Origin: Neospora caninum Liverpool
Lineage: Eukaryota; Apicomplexa; Conoidasida; Eucoccidiorida; Sarcocystidae
DNA length: 64,000 nucleotides
Direction of reading: 5' to 3'
NCBI RefSeq assembly: GCF_000208865.1
Contig: NC_018385.1
Span: 1,904,724-1,968,723 of the forward strand
Below, one piece after another: positions 11,161-23,100 of this stretch. Made by a program: the position numbers and the translations under genes. The notes under the pieces are model-generated. The model was not told the origin of the DNA, did not search any database, and saw only the letters and a list, made by a program, of their open reading frames with translations. How positions within the stretch are numbered: position 1 is the first letter of the stretch; each line of letters begins with the position of its first letter.

Positions 11161-14100
11161 CACCGTTCGCAGAAACCAAGAAGAGAGACTTGAAAAAAAA
11201 GTAGCGGGGATGCAACGAAAACATCCAGGGTCTTCTTTTGTGTGCTGGTATCGGGCCGTTAATCAATCGGACAAATTCGTGAGCACGGATATATTTACGT
11301 TGGCAACTTCTCTAAAGTGCACGGAAGTGAGAATGGAAGAGGAGGCACGGGGCATTGCCCGACTGCTTTCTCTTCGTCACATGCCTTCCCTCCGGCCCCA
11401 GTGGCAGTCTCCGTCTTTTTTTTGTCACCCGAAGGCGAGTGCATAGCATATCTTCATCCCTAAGCTTCTACAGCGAATGTAAAGAAAAAAAAGTGGCGTG
11501 ACGTAGAAGAAAAGTGTCTTTCTGTGCTCAGCCTCCTTGTTGCGATGGCAGCACGAACGCTCGTGAGAATGAAACTCAGGTCGGTATATCCGCTGTCATT
11601 TCTGGGCTCCAGAGTTTTCTACTGTTTGCAAACGAGTCGGATAAAACACCGTAGCCTGAATCTTTTCTGCCTGTGCATGAAGTGACATGATACTCGAAAA
11701 AGAAAACGCGAAGGTGCGCCTTCTTCACGAGCCGTCCGCCGCGGCCAGTCACCCCTCCTTGCCGGGCATCCAGAATGATGCTGGAGTCCACTCCGCGCAA
11801 ATAGGAGCACAACTACATATTTGCTATTCCAATTTATATTTATTTCTCTAGTAGGGGTATACTGATTAGCTCTCAGGTCCTATTGCTCCAGCAAAGAATG
11901 CGTTCTGCTAGGAAAGACACCACACGATGTGGCACAACAAAGTGTACAGAGATTCGTATAGATACGGAAGGGGGACAGCCGACACAATTCATCCGCTGAT
12001 TGTCTCCTGCCTATGGGAGACAAAAGAAAGGGAAACGCTCAGCTTCTAAAAGAGACATTTTCGCAAAATCGTCTCTCGATTCAAAAAAAAACGCCCCCGA
12101 CGTTCCGAGGGATAGCCGACTTTCGCAGTGTCACTTTTTTGGAGGACGCACGAACCGGCATGTTTTCAGAAAGCATCCGCGTGCTTTTTCTGAGCTTGTC
12201 ATGGTGTGTTTCTGTGTTTTCTGCATGAAGGGAATCGTCCACGTGTTGGACAATGTGTCCCCTTCCCCGCTTCAGAACACTGCAAGATTTCTTTTCTTTA
12301 GAAGCGAGGCAACTCAAAACGCCTCACTTTTCTTTTCTGACTCGATAAAAAGACACCACGGAAAGAACATGGATTTACAGTGGCAGCTCCCCCCAAAAAA
12401 GAGAAAAGTATCTCGCGTGGTCTCGCAAGACAAAGCGTTTTCCACGAGTGTGCAAGAAAAAAGGGTTTTTCCTGAAACGGCCGCGAGCAAGCACATATCT
12501 TCCCTATACGGCCATTCCATCACGATCCTTTGGCATCAATTGAGGTGAAGGCGCGTCGACACGCAGCAATTCCTTCACTTTCATCGACTCTTTTAATGCA
12601 CTCAGAAAAGACTCCTTTCTTCGAACGCAAAAATGCAATACGACGAATGAAGACAATCGACGTGTGAAGCTACACGCTGCTTGGACTCCGCGCAGAAGAA
12701 GACAGAGCGCGCCCGCTGGAAACATCTTCCTCATCCATACCATCATGCACACTGACAGGGAATCCCATTTTAATAACGGTTTCCACGGTCTCTCCAATCC
12801 CTGACCAACAGAAAGTGTTTTCTGCTTTCCCCGCACGATCAAGCTACGATGTTCCCGCACGCAGGGCGTTCCATTGACGCAGCTAAGGCTGCGTCAATCT
12901 CCTCACGAGAAGACGCGCTTCACTGTCTGCCAAGGGAAAAGGCAGTTGACATTGAAAGAACAGAAAAGTCTGTTTTTCGCCCTCCGAACTGCAGCCTGTG
13001 GGAGAGGCACGGTCGCATGATCGAGTCAGGATCTTCGGCAAACTGCTAGCGGTCGCCGTAGCCATCGGAGGGGGGGAAACTTTTCGTTTGCCTCCAAAAG
13101 CAAAGGTAAGATCGGAGAGTCCTTTAGGGGCCGTTTGCGACTGTAGAAGATTGGATACTGTGCTGAAGGCGTATCCAAAACAGACCTGGCTTGGCTGAAG
13201 AGAACTGCCGATCCACAGGTGACGAGCTGGCTCTTTTCTCTGATACGATGGCAGTGGAGGAGACACAAGGACACAAGAAATCAATCGCAGGGCGGGAAAC
13301 CATTCGTTCGTGTAATTGTCCCGCAGGGAAGCAGAGGACTGACGAATCAAAAGGCCCCGGCAATATCCTGTGACCCTCCGTCTCTCGTTTCCCCGCTCCT
13401 TGACGCTCTCCGGGAGAGCGTATCTACCTGTTGTAGAGAGTTACAAGAAGAAACCCGGAAAGACTCAAGGTGCGGAAACCATAGAGGGAGCGTGCTGCCA
13501 AAAGACGAGAAGAAAAAAAGCAAAAACACTGTTGCAAAATCACTGCCTCCCCGCTATTCGGCTCATCTGCCTGCTCCGGGTCTTTACTCCTCCCTGTGAC
13601 CTGCGTCAGACGTCCTCGGCGAGAAAAAGGTGTAACAACCATTCTTGCTCGGCTCTACCGGCGCGACTGAACGCGAGCCTGACAGCCCCATAGCAGCGAC
13701 AATCTATTTCCCCGGCCTTTCTTGCGCCTTTAACGCAGTTGTTTCTTCTGCCACTGCGGCGGCGAAAGAGCTAGAACAGAGCTTTCGCTCCGTCGCGGAC
13801 TTCCGTCTCCACTCGTCGAGCGGAAGATACACAGCAAGGTGGCAAGACCGCGTAGAAGAGAACCTACCAGTTTAGTGCCTTGGACAAAGCTATTCTGTGA
13901 AGACGCAGTTTGCGGAAGTTGCGGACCCGAGTGTCACGAGAGAGTCGCCGACCCAGCGCCGGGAAGACACGAGTCGCGGGGGGCGGTGCGGGCGCATGGA
14001 GTGAGAGAGCGTCGAGGAGAGGGAACATTGGCGAGATGCAACAAACGACGGGAGACAAGGAGAAAGACAAGGCGGGGAAAGGAAATTCAGATCGAGGCGA

Positions 14101-17100
14101 AGAAAGGAGTGTGACAAACAGACGGAAGAAGAAAAAACCAATATTGTGATCCTAGGGGCCACACAAGGTGACGCATATCTGCAGGCTCGTGCGAGTAGAA
14201 AAAAGAGGGATGACATCGGGAAAGCACTCATCACAGAACCCACAGCAAGAGGAGCTCTTCAGAACGCGCCTGCCAGCACAACACACGAGAGGCGGCGAGC
14301 GGGAGGAGAGACTTCGCTAAAGGGAGGGACCGCTGGAGAGTAGAGGCTAGACGGTCGAGCGGGTGTCAGAAGAGGGAAGCGGTTTCGCAGAAAAGGGTAC
14401 CGAAACAACACAAAGACTGAATCAAAAAGCGGAGATCGTGATGATGCTGGGAGGCACGTCAGAGAGACGACACGCGAAACCCACCCACCGCTTGAGGAAG
14501 AAAACAAAGTACATGAGCAGATGAGACTGCGGAGTATCGAGACAGATCAGAGAGAGAACCACGCAGGAAAGAACACCCAGATTCACAACGGACACAGCTG
14601 GAGAAAACAGAAATGAAGGACTTGGCTGAAACTGTCGAAAGGCACACTGAACCAGCGAGATAAGAAACGAAGAGAAAGGGGACACGGCTCGGCAGAAGAA
14701 AACAGGAGCAGCAGAAAAAGAGACAAACTCAAGTGATCCGCCACAGAGGGAAACCACGAGGAAAACTTCAGTAGCACAGATAGAGGGGAGCGGGCCTCAA
14801 GAACAGAGTTTCACTGGGTGATGCATCCACAGAGGATACGAAGCGAGGAGAAAAAGAAGTCTTCTCTCTCTCTTGACAGGCTCCACTTTCAAAAGGGACA
14901 ATGAAGCGACTTTGCAACACCTGGGAGCCCATTCGCCTAGTGTGAGAGTCCTTGGCACCCACTTTCAGACAGCGCTCGTTTTCGCTGCCACACATACAGT
15001 AGCCCCTTTACAGTTGTTCTGCACAGAGATGTCCAACGGAAATAACGAAACTAACTCTTTCACTCCTTCACGCAAGACCAACTGTCTATCTGGTAAAGAC
15101 ACGCCGCTGCTCTCGGCTGTCAACGCCGCGGCGCCTGGCGCGCCATCCATTTTTCTCTCGCCGTTCAGGGAGCAAGAGAAACAAGAACAATCCTCATTCA
15201 AAGGCAGAACACTGGCACAAACGAAATGTTTGTCGTTTTCTTCAGTCTGTGATTTTAAGGCCCCTTCAGGGGGAGAAGAGACACCAATGCCCCCGTCCGC
15301 TCCGTCCTCAGACTGATGAAGAACTCTTCCGTACACGAGACCAAACGCGTCGTTTTCACTCCGCACAAAGCTGCAATGCAACCAGTCTATTCTGGCCGCA
15401 AACCGCGGCGAAACCACAATCCTTTTCTCCTGTTCACCAAACAAACGACACGGGACTCGTCTCCTAAAGTGTTTCTGGGAGGAAGCAAGACACGCCTTAC
15501 CCTTCTGGAGGGAAAATGGAGGGGAAAACTAAAACGGAAACATCTGTGTAGGGGCTTTCCTGGTCCTCCGCCCAGAGAAAAAAACACAACTACCATTACA
15601 TCTCTTTCCTCGTTGCATGTTTCTCGACAAAGGCACCACAGCACAGAAGCAAGCAACTGTCACGCTGTGTTGGCTTCGTTTTCTGCGCGAAAGAGACGAA
15701 GCGAGCAAGCAGCCGCCGTTATCGTCCCGTCTGATGCAGACTGAGACAGATTTCCGACACAGCAAAACTACCGAAAGACACCCTCTGCAGCCAAAAGAAG
15801 CTTTGGAGATCCCAACACTCCAGGTTCTCGCGTTCGGGAGACGGCCGGAGACACAGTCTCCTAGGTCTCCGAAGAGGGAAACAGAAAAAAACAAAGCGAG
15901 TGAGTTTTTCCCCAATCACAAACGAGAAGAGACGCAGTGCAGCATAGACGGTGGATGCCCGGTCCGTGCTATCGAAAAACGGACTGGAAGCTGAAAAAGC
16001 TGTCTCGCCCTTTTCGGACTCCAGTAACGACAGCGTTAGGTTCCTACGTGTCCCTCATCTTGTTGGAGGCGCAGTGTGTCTCCCTACGGCGCTTCACGCC
16101 TCTGGTTTCCCCCCTTGAAACACGGGCAATTCGAGAAAGATGCAGCCATCCACTGACTTTTCCCCGGCGCCAGCGGGTGCCCTTCCGAGTCCCACGGCAG
16201 ACAACCACCGGGAACGCACGGCCCTGACTCATGCTCGTCTCCCACCAGGTTTTATATTTTCTTCCCTCTCTTTCCAGAACCAGCGGTTCTCCTCTCTGCC
16301 TCTTTGAGCCGCCATGTACACGCACGACTTGTTCACACTTTCGAACGCGGACAGGGAAACAGGCAGACAGGAGTCTCTCGACTCCGGAGTTTGGCAGCCG
16401 TCGATCCCACTCGAGACGGTTGCCAAGAAAGGTGTTCCCGCTGAGAAACAGCCGCTTTCCCTTATAGCTCTGTCTGTTCCTCCTTTTTCCCCATTCCACT
16501 GCGCACGGCGGGGTGCGCCGTCTTTGACTGTTCAAATGGTCCGCCCTGACAACAACGGCGGTCTACGAAGGTGACGAAGAAGACAACACACTCGCACACC
16601 TTCTGACTGTTTTTGCCTTCCCCGTCGAGGTCAAAGCGCACGGACGAAAGAAGGAAACAGAGGAAGACAGGAAAAGGGGAAGAACAAGGATCACTCTCTT
16701 CTGTGCAGTGTCTCCTGTTTAGCCGCGGTCGTGTCGCACAGGTTGACGAGGACGCGACAGCGAGGACGGACGAAAAATACAGCAGGAGCATTTTTCAGTC
16801 CCCAGACAGGCGTTTATTGGGACAGGCAAACAGCCAAGAGGCGAGAGCGAAAGAAGGGGGACAGTAGAGAAGGAACCACCTGGCGGTCCCAGATCCCCGC
16901 TCGCAGCGGCCGAGGTGGAAACAGCAAACCGTCTACACGGGAGAGTGGCGCGGGCAGATGGACAAAACGCGCCGCGAGATGTGGACAAAGCGAAGACAAT
17001 GGTAGATGTCCTGAAAGACTGAAGCGCTGAGATAGAGACACCCGGGAGGTAAAACGAACGAAGGAGCAGCGCAAAGGGAGCGAGGGCACCGAATGGACAA

Positions 17101-17169
17101 CACACGGAGAACAAGGGTAATCCTTTGAAAAAAAGAGAACGAGACTCAATCTCAGCGAATGAAAAACCC
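11161..17169. other. Gene-poor region between two convergent genes
   Basis: About 6 kb lies between the 3' ends of the first gene (+) and the CDPK gene (-). Open frames are short, found on both strands, and none shows a domain or convincing splice-joined extension. The stretch next to 17170 is probably 3' UTR of the CDPK gene. A long non-coding RNA or an unusual gene could be hidden here, but I see no positive evidence beyond one perfect hairpin. Confidence 0.45.
12873..12898. repeat. Perfect inverted repeat (11-bp arms, 4-base loop)
   Basis: The left arm ATTGACGCAGC (12873-12883) is matched exactly by its reverse complement GCTGCGTCAAT (12888-12898) across a TAAG loop. It lies in non-coding sequence. 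It could form an RNA hairpin or a small cruciform. Confidence 0.85.
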
Positions 17170-20100
17170 TTACCGGCGCGCAGCAGCTGGCGAAGCTAGG
17201 AATTCCGCATAGCCATCTCGGCTGTAGGACTCGAACTCGTCCTCATCGTCGCGGACGGCCTCGACGAACTCATCAAGATCTGTGCGTCAGAGTGAGCATA
17301 GCAAAAAAAGTGCGAGAGAGCCGCTTTTTCCGAATCAAAACGCGCCTCCGGCATCCAAGAAACGGGTGGACAGGAGCCAACCGAGATGTCCTAGGTTTCT
17401 GGTGACGAGACCCCTGCTCGACGGCAAAAGACGAGACAATGTTCTCCGCCCTGTCCCTGGGGGCGGCAATCTTCTCAGAGGGCCTGTACCCTTTCCTTCC
17501 AACTGCTCCGAAAAGAACAGCGCGACAAAATTGAGGAGCAGTGAGAGAGAAGGGAAGATGCACGTGACGAGGCGAAAACAGGCAACATGGGTGACATGCT
17601 AGCCAGAGCCTGCAGAAGTGGAAAAGGAGCAAAAGGCGACAACCCACTAACCAATGTGGCCGTTTCCATTTATGTCGAAATCGTGCATCATATCCTCGAG
17701 AATGTCGTTTCCGTATCGATCTCCGAGAAGAACGCGCAAGTCGTCCAGCGAGATGACGCCTAGGAAAAAACACACTACCACGCCGAAGCCTCCAAACACC
17801 ACATTCGCCACCCCGAGCATCTACAATGCATACATACACGCACATACGCATCAACATATTTATATATACATATATATACTATATATACATCTCTCTATAT
17901 ATGTATCTCGGTAGGAGCAGAGAGAAGGACAAATGGAACGTAAAGCGCACGCTGTTTCCTCTAAATATACATATATATACATATATATATATATAGATAG
18001 ATACATCAAAGCAGGAATTCCGATGCGTTCTGGCTGCGAACATCTGGTTGCCGTCCCGTCGACAGACCTTCGGATCGGCTTGTCGCTCGCTGCAAAAACT
18101 CTCAGATCCGTGCGGAGTTGGAAAAAAAGGCAGTGGACGCAGCTAGAACGCGCGCACCCGAACGTACCGGAGCGGTCGGCGTCCCACTTGTGGAAAGTGT
18201 GGACGAGGAGGAGATCTTCCTTCTCCAGTTGAGGCTTCAACATCGCCGCCAAGAAGTCTGCAGGCAAACGCGGAGCCGCAAGCGCTAGGAATTCTGGCAA
18301 CTCGCGACTCTCTCCGGGTTCTCTCCAGGTCGGATGGGAGAAACGAACGACTCCGAGGACACTGCAGGCAGGCGCGCACCGACTTGCGAGTGACGTTAAA
18401 GCCAAGAAGCGAACAGAGGAAACGAAAATCCGCAAAAACCTGGGCGAGAGAAGAAGGCAGAAGGCGGCACCGAGAGTCCCGAGAGCGACAGCGCGAGACG
18501 GCGTGCGAAAAAGGTGAAGAGGGTCGTGGAAAAACAGAGAGTCGGGGCGATGCGCCGCGGAGCCCATTACAGCGAACAGCTGGGACAGAAACGGGTGCAG
18601 GCAGAGAGAGAAAGGCGAGAGTGAAGCGCCCCCGCAGGCGCTCTCACCGTTGTACGAGATTTCCTTTTCACAAGAAGAGTCCATCGCCTGGAAAATCCGC
18701 ACCATCTGCGCGAGAGAGAACAGACAGGGTCGCGGCCAGGCGTGAAACACTGAGGGACGAGACACAGAGATGTCCCTGGAAACAGCTGTGGAGGCGAGGC
18801 GGCGCCTGCACGCCGAGACATGCACTTCGTCGGACACACAGATACGCCCGAAAAGGCCTGGACCACATCCCGTGTGTGGGCGGTTAGGCGCCTGTCAACA
18901 CCGAGAAGAGGCGAAGAGTGTTGAAGGTCTCTGCCTTTCTGGCGCTCGACGGACGGCCACCAGCTCGAGTCTCGGAGAAACTCGAGCTGGCCAAAAGAGA
19001 AAGGCCGCTGTTGACACCTCGCGAGAGGCGCGAAGGGACAGGCCGACACGCCGACGAAAACAGGGGTCCAGAGAGGTGGAAGTCCAGAGAGGTGAAAGGA
19101 GAGAGGGCGACCTGTGGGACGCACTGCGAGGCGGAGAGTCGGAAACAGTACGAAAAGGCCCCTCTGGATGTCCACACACACGCGCGAGCAAGAGCACAAA
19201 TCAGCCGCCGTCCTGATAGAGCTCGGGGAGAGAGACGGGAGGCGGCGAAGTGGGCGAAGAAGAGGGGTGGGTTTTGGGCGTGTTGAGTGCGGCCTCAACC
19301 TTTTTAACACTCATGGTCGGCAGGCCGGCCTTTTGGATGCGAAAGTAACACAGAGAAGCCTGCCGACCGAGCTGGGGCGCCAGCTCGGTCTGCTTGCGCT
19401 CTCGTGCGCCGTTCCGACCGCGTCGGCCGTGGAGCTCAAAAACGTACCTGGCCGATGTCGAGGAACGGAAAGTGCGTTTTCATGGCGGAAAGGAATTCGT
19501 CGAGGCCGAGAGTGGCTTTCGGCGGCTTGCAAAACGCGAAAAAAAGCTTCTCGAGGTCTGCCGACACCAACAGCGAAGCGGGAACAGCCGCGCCAGAAAC
19601 GCGCCTGGCCAGTGATGGAGCAAGGACGGAGACAAGTGGAGACGACGCGAGCGCAGGCAGACTCAGTTGAGGCACGCACGTACACGAAGACAGCCTCGGG
19701 ATGTAGAACCATCGATCAAGGACTTCTGCCGGGGAATCTTGAATGTCTTTGTCTACCGGATCCAAGTTTTTTGTGCGATCACGAGAGCCTCCGGTTGACG
19801 CAGCCGCGAGAAACACAGGCGACACACCGCGCCGAGGGACACGGAGCGGCAGAAGGAAAAAGACCAAGTTGGCTGAGAGGAGGGAGGGCGGAAAACAGCA
19901 ACTGAACGACGGCGAGAAAACGCCTCGCCGCAGTGACCAACTCCTATGCAGTCGCCCGAACTAACGGAGAAGGTACAACGCAGGCGTATCTAGAGCAGGA
20001 CTAAAGAGATCCCGAGTCTAGGCTTGTTTCTAAGAACGGAAAGATGCTCAAGTCGAACTATCCACCTCGGCAAGAGTTCTGCATCGCAGTCCTCACAACC

Positions 20101-23100
20101 GAAAATGCCTTTCCTCTCCTTCCAGCGGGCCTCGGCTCTCTCGAGCCCCACGGCGGAGCCTGAGTCACCTCTACCTATGCGTGCATCCCTCTACGCGAAT
20201 GTGCGCATAGGCAGATATATATACAGAAACACGTCTGCTGTGTACCTTGCTTCGCGCTCTGAAAATACATATATATATGTATATATATGAATATATATAA
20301 ATATACATATATATATATATATCTTTTTTTAGGTCTCTAGGAAGAACTGTCTGTGTGCTTGTCCACAGTTGTGTCTGTTCGTCTCTCTCTCCCTGCAGGT
20401 GCGGTCTCCCTTTTTCTGTGGCGGCCGTGGCGCGCGCTCCACCCCTCTGCGTGCCCACCTCCGGCTGCCTCAGTTGTGACCGAGTAGGCCATCATCGTCA
20501 GGATCGCCCGTCGCAGTTTGCTGCATCTCGCAAATTTCTTCACGCTGCAGAGAAAATGCGTCAGCAGGCGCGACAGAAAAGGCAAGCGGGGAAGAACGAC
20601 TTGCGAAAATCCTGGTGCGACACGACGCCCAGCGAGAAGGAAGCCCGGGGGAGCAAGAGAGAGGCAGAGCTCCCAGCAGACTGCCCACACCGCGTAGGAG
20701 GGATCGACGAGACACCACATGCGAGCCTGCGCTCTGCATGCGGGGTTCTTCTACAAGACTTTCTGGACGAGAACAGAACTGAGCGCGAGGGCCGAAAAGA
20801 TAGCCTTTTCGAGAGGCCAGAAAGGACCGGAGATATACGCAGAGTAGAAGGATACGAACGTGCCGGGGAACCCTCGTATCTCCCTTCGCTGGGTGCGCTG
20901 CCTTGCATGCATGCGTTTCGCCGACTCTGGGCACGAGGAAAAAACGCTGGGAGCGAGCGGAGAGGACAGAGAAGACCACGCGTGGAGAGAGGGGCTGGCG
21001 AGAGAAAGAGCCTCACGCGACAAGGAAATCGAGGGAGAGAGGGAAGTCTCGTATCGGCTCAATGGAAGCCATCCACACCTGAAACGGGAGCAAACACACA
21101 CACACACACACGTTCGTGCTAGGGCTTAGGGATTGCGTTCCCAGAGGCAACTGCGAAGATGCAGTCGCGTTGTCTCTCTATCGACGCATGCAAGCCGAGG
21201 CACGCATCTGCGGACAGAACCCCGCTGTGCGCCTGTGGAACGGACCGCTGGACCGACACACGAGGCGCGACGCTGCCCCGCATGCATGCGCCAGTCCACA
21301 AGAGGGCCCACACAGAAACAACCAGGTAACAGCAAGAGGGGCGAGGGGAAAAGGTACCCTAAAAGAAGGCTACGGGAGGACAGAGGAGGAGGGGCAAACG
21401 AAAGGAGACGTGGGAGGCATGGAAAGAGCCTAGGAGGACGTTAGCCAGAAGAAGGAAGAGGCAAGCACTTTAGGCGAAAGCGGAGAGCGAAAAGCGGAAC
21501 CGTCAGTCACAGGCAGGCACGAATGCCAGGCAGCCGAGCGTCGGAGGCAGGAAGGACCAGCAGGCTCAAAAATACGTACAGAGCAGGAAGGACTACGCTG
21601 TAGCGAAATGTGCGAACAGGAAACGGCAACGAAACGTATATTCCTGGAGAAAAGGCCGAGCGCACAACGACAACGCGAAAATGGCAACGGAGAGGAACGT
21701 ACGTGCGTAAGAGCCTCGTCCACCGTCATGCGCCGGCTGAACAGGAAGCACACACACATATCCGAAGCTTGGCGGTTCCCTTTTCGGGAAAAGCGGAGAA
21801 AGATGCAGCCAACAAACCGAAAGCGGCCTGTCGGAAAACCGACAGCCAAACTCGTAGGAGAGAAGAGAGACGTACGTGAAACCGTTCATCTTCAACCTCG
21901 AAATGGGGAAGCAAGCTTTCTCCTGTCTATCGTTTAAACCACCACTATTCTTTTGTCCTCCCCCCTACATATATATATATATATAGAGAGAGAGAGCAAT
22001 TTGGTTTCGACCTACAAGTCTATCCACTTCACTGGCCTGGGGCAATGCGTCTCTTTGTTGCTATGTAGGTGTCTGTGTCGGTTTGCATGTCTTCCGCAGC
22101 TCTCTAGCCACCCTTGGCGCACGCATTCCTCCTTTCCCCCCTATCGCTCCCTCTGTCGGAAGATGCGTTGGTGCGGCGTCCGTGGCTGCTCAGTCTGAGT
22201 TGCGCTCTCCACGAGAACGCTGAACACGGCCGTTTCTCTTTGCGGCTCTTCTGCACGCGAGTCGAGGCATCTGCTTCTCGGCCATCCTTACACAGGATCG
22301 ACGTCCATGAGACGCTCCACGAAGTCCCGGGCCTCGTCGGACACGCCTTCCCATCTGCAAAAAGGGGACGGGGACAGGAGGCAAAACAGAAACAGACAAT
22401 GGCAGGAGACCAGAAGGCCAGGAAAGCGAGGGATCGGCAGCAGTCGACGCAGAGCGCAGAGAGGAAGAGACAGGATGAGAAACAAGCAGGCGATGTCGCC
22501 TCCAGGAACGCGGAAGAAGAGGAATTAAGCAGTTGAGACACCGCACAATAGAGCGTGTACGACCTCGCTCCCCTTTTAAGTGTTATAACCACACGTATGT
22601 GTGACTGTAGGCCACGCACAGCTTCTGTGTCTGGCCTCGCACAGAGGAAAACGCGCTTTGTCTGCAGTTCGTAGCGTCGCGCATGCAAACTCAGAGTGCC
22701 TTGCTTTCTCTCGCTTTCGAGGCTTAGCATTTTTGCGAGCCTTTATTCGGAGGCGAGGTCCCTTCTTGTTTGGCGCCGCTTCACTTTGCTCTGTGTTTCT
22801 AAACCGTCTGCTCACCCTAGAGTGTGCGTGGTGTAGGCTGCCGATAAAATTTGCGAGACAAGCGTTTGCTGGCGTCCGTGAAAAGGAGGATGTCCTGAGA
22901 GAAGCATGTAGGCTGGCGCACCATCGAGCGGAAACACCACGTCGAATGTCCAGAAAAAATCTCTCTCCTCTTTCCTTTTCTCTCTCTGCGTCATGTCTCC
23001 TTCCCTCTGCTCTCGAGGCGTTCTGCTCCGCGTGTTCTGCTCTGCGTTGCCGCAGTTTCCCATCCCTCTTTTGCCAAACCCGTCTTCCCTCCCGAGGTGT

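Noticed and set aside
12000..12548. Longest plus-strand frame in the gene-poor interval (182 codons)
   Set aside because: No domain, no convincing splice partners and overlapping frames on the other strand; not enough to call a gene.
21116..21132. Interstitial telomere-like repeat (AGGGCTTAGGG)
   Set aside because: Only one or two degenerate units; too short to call.
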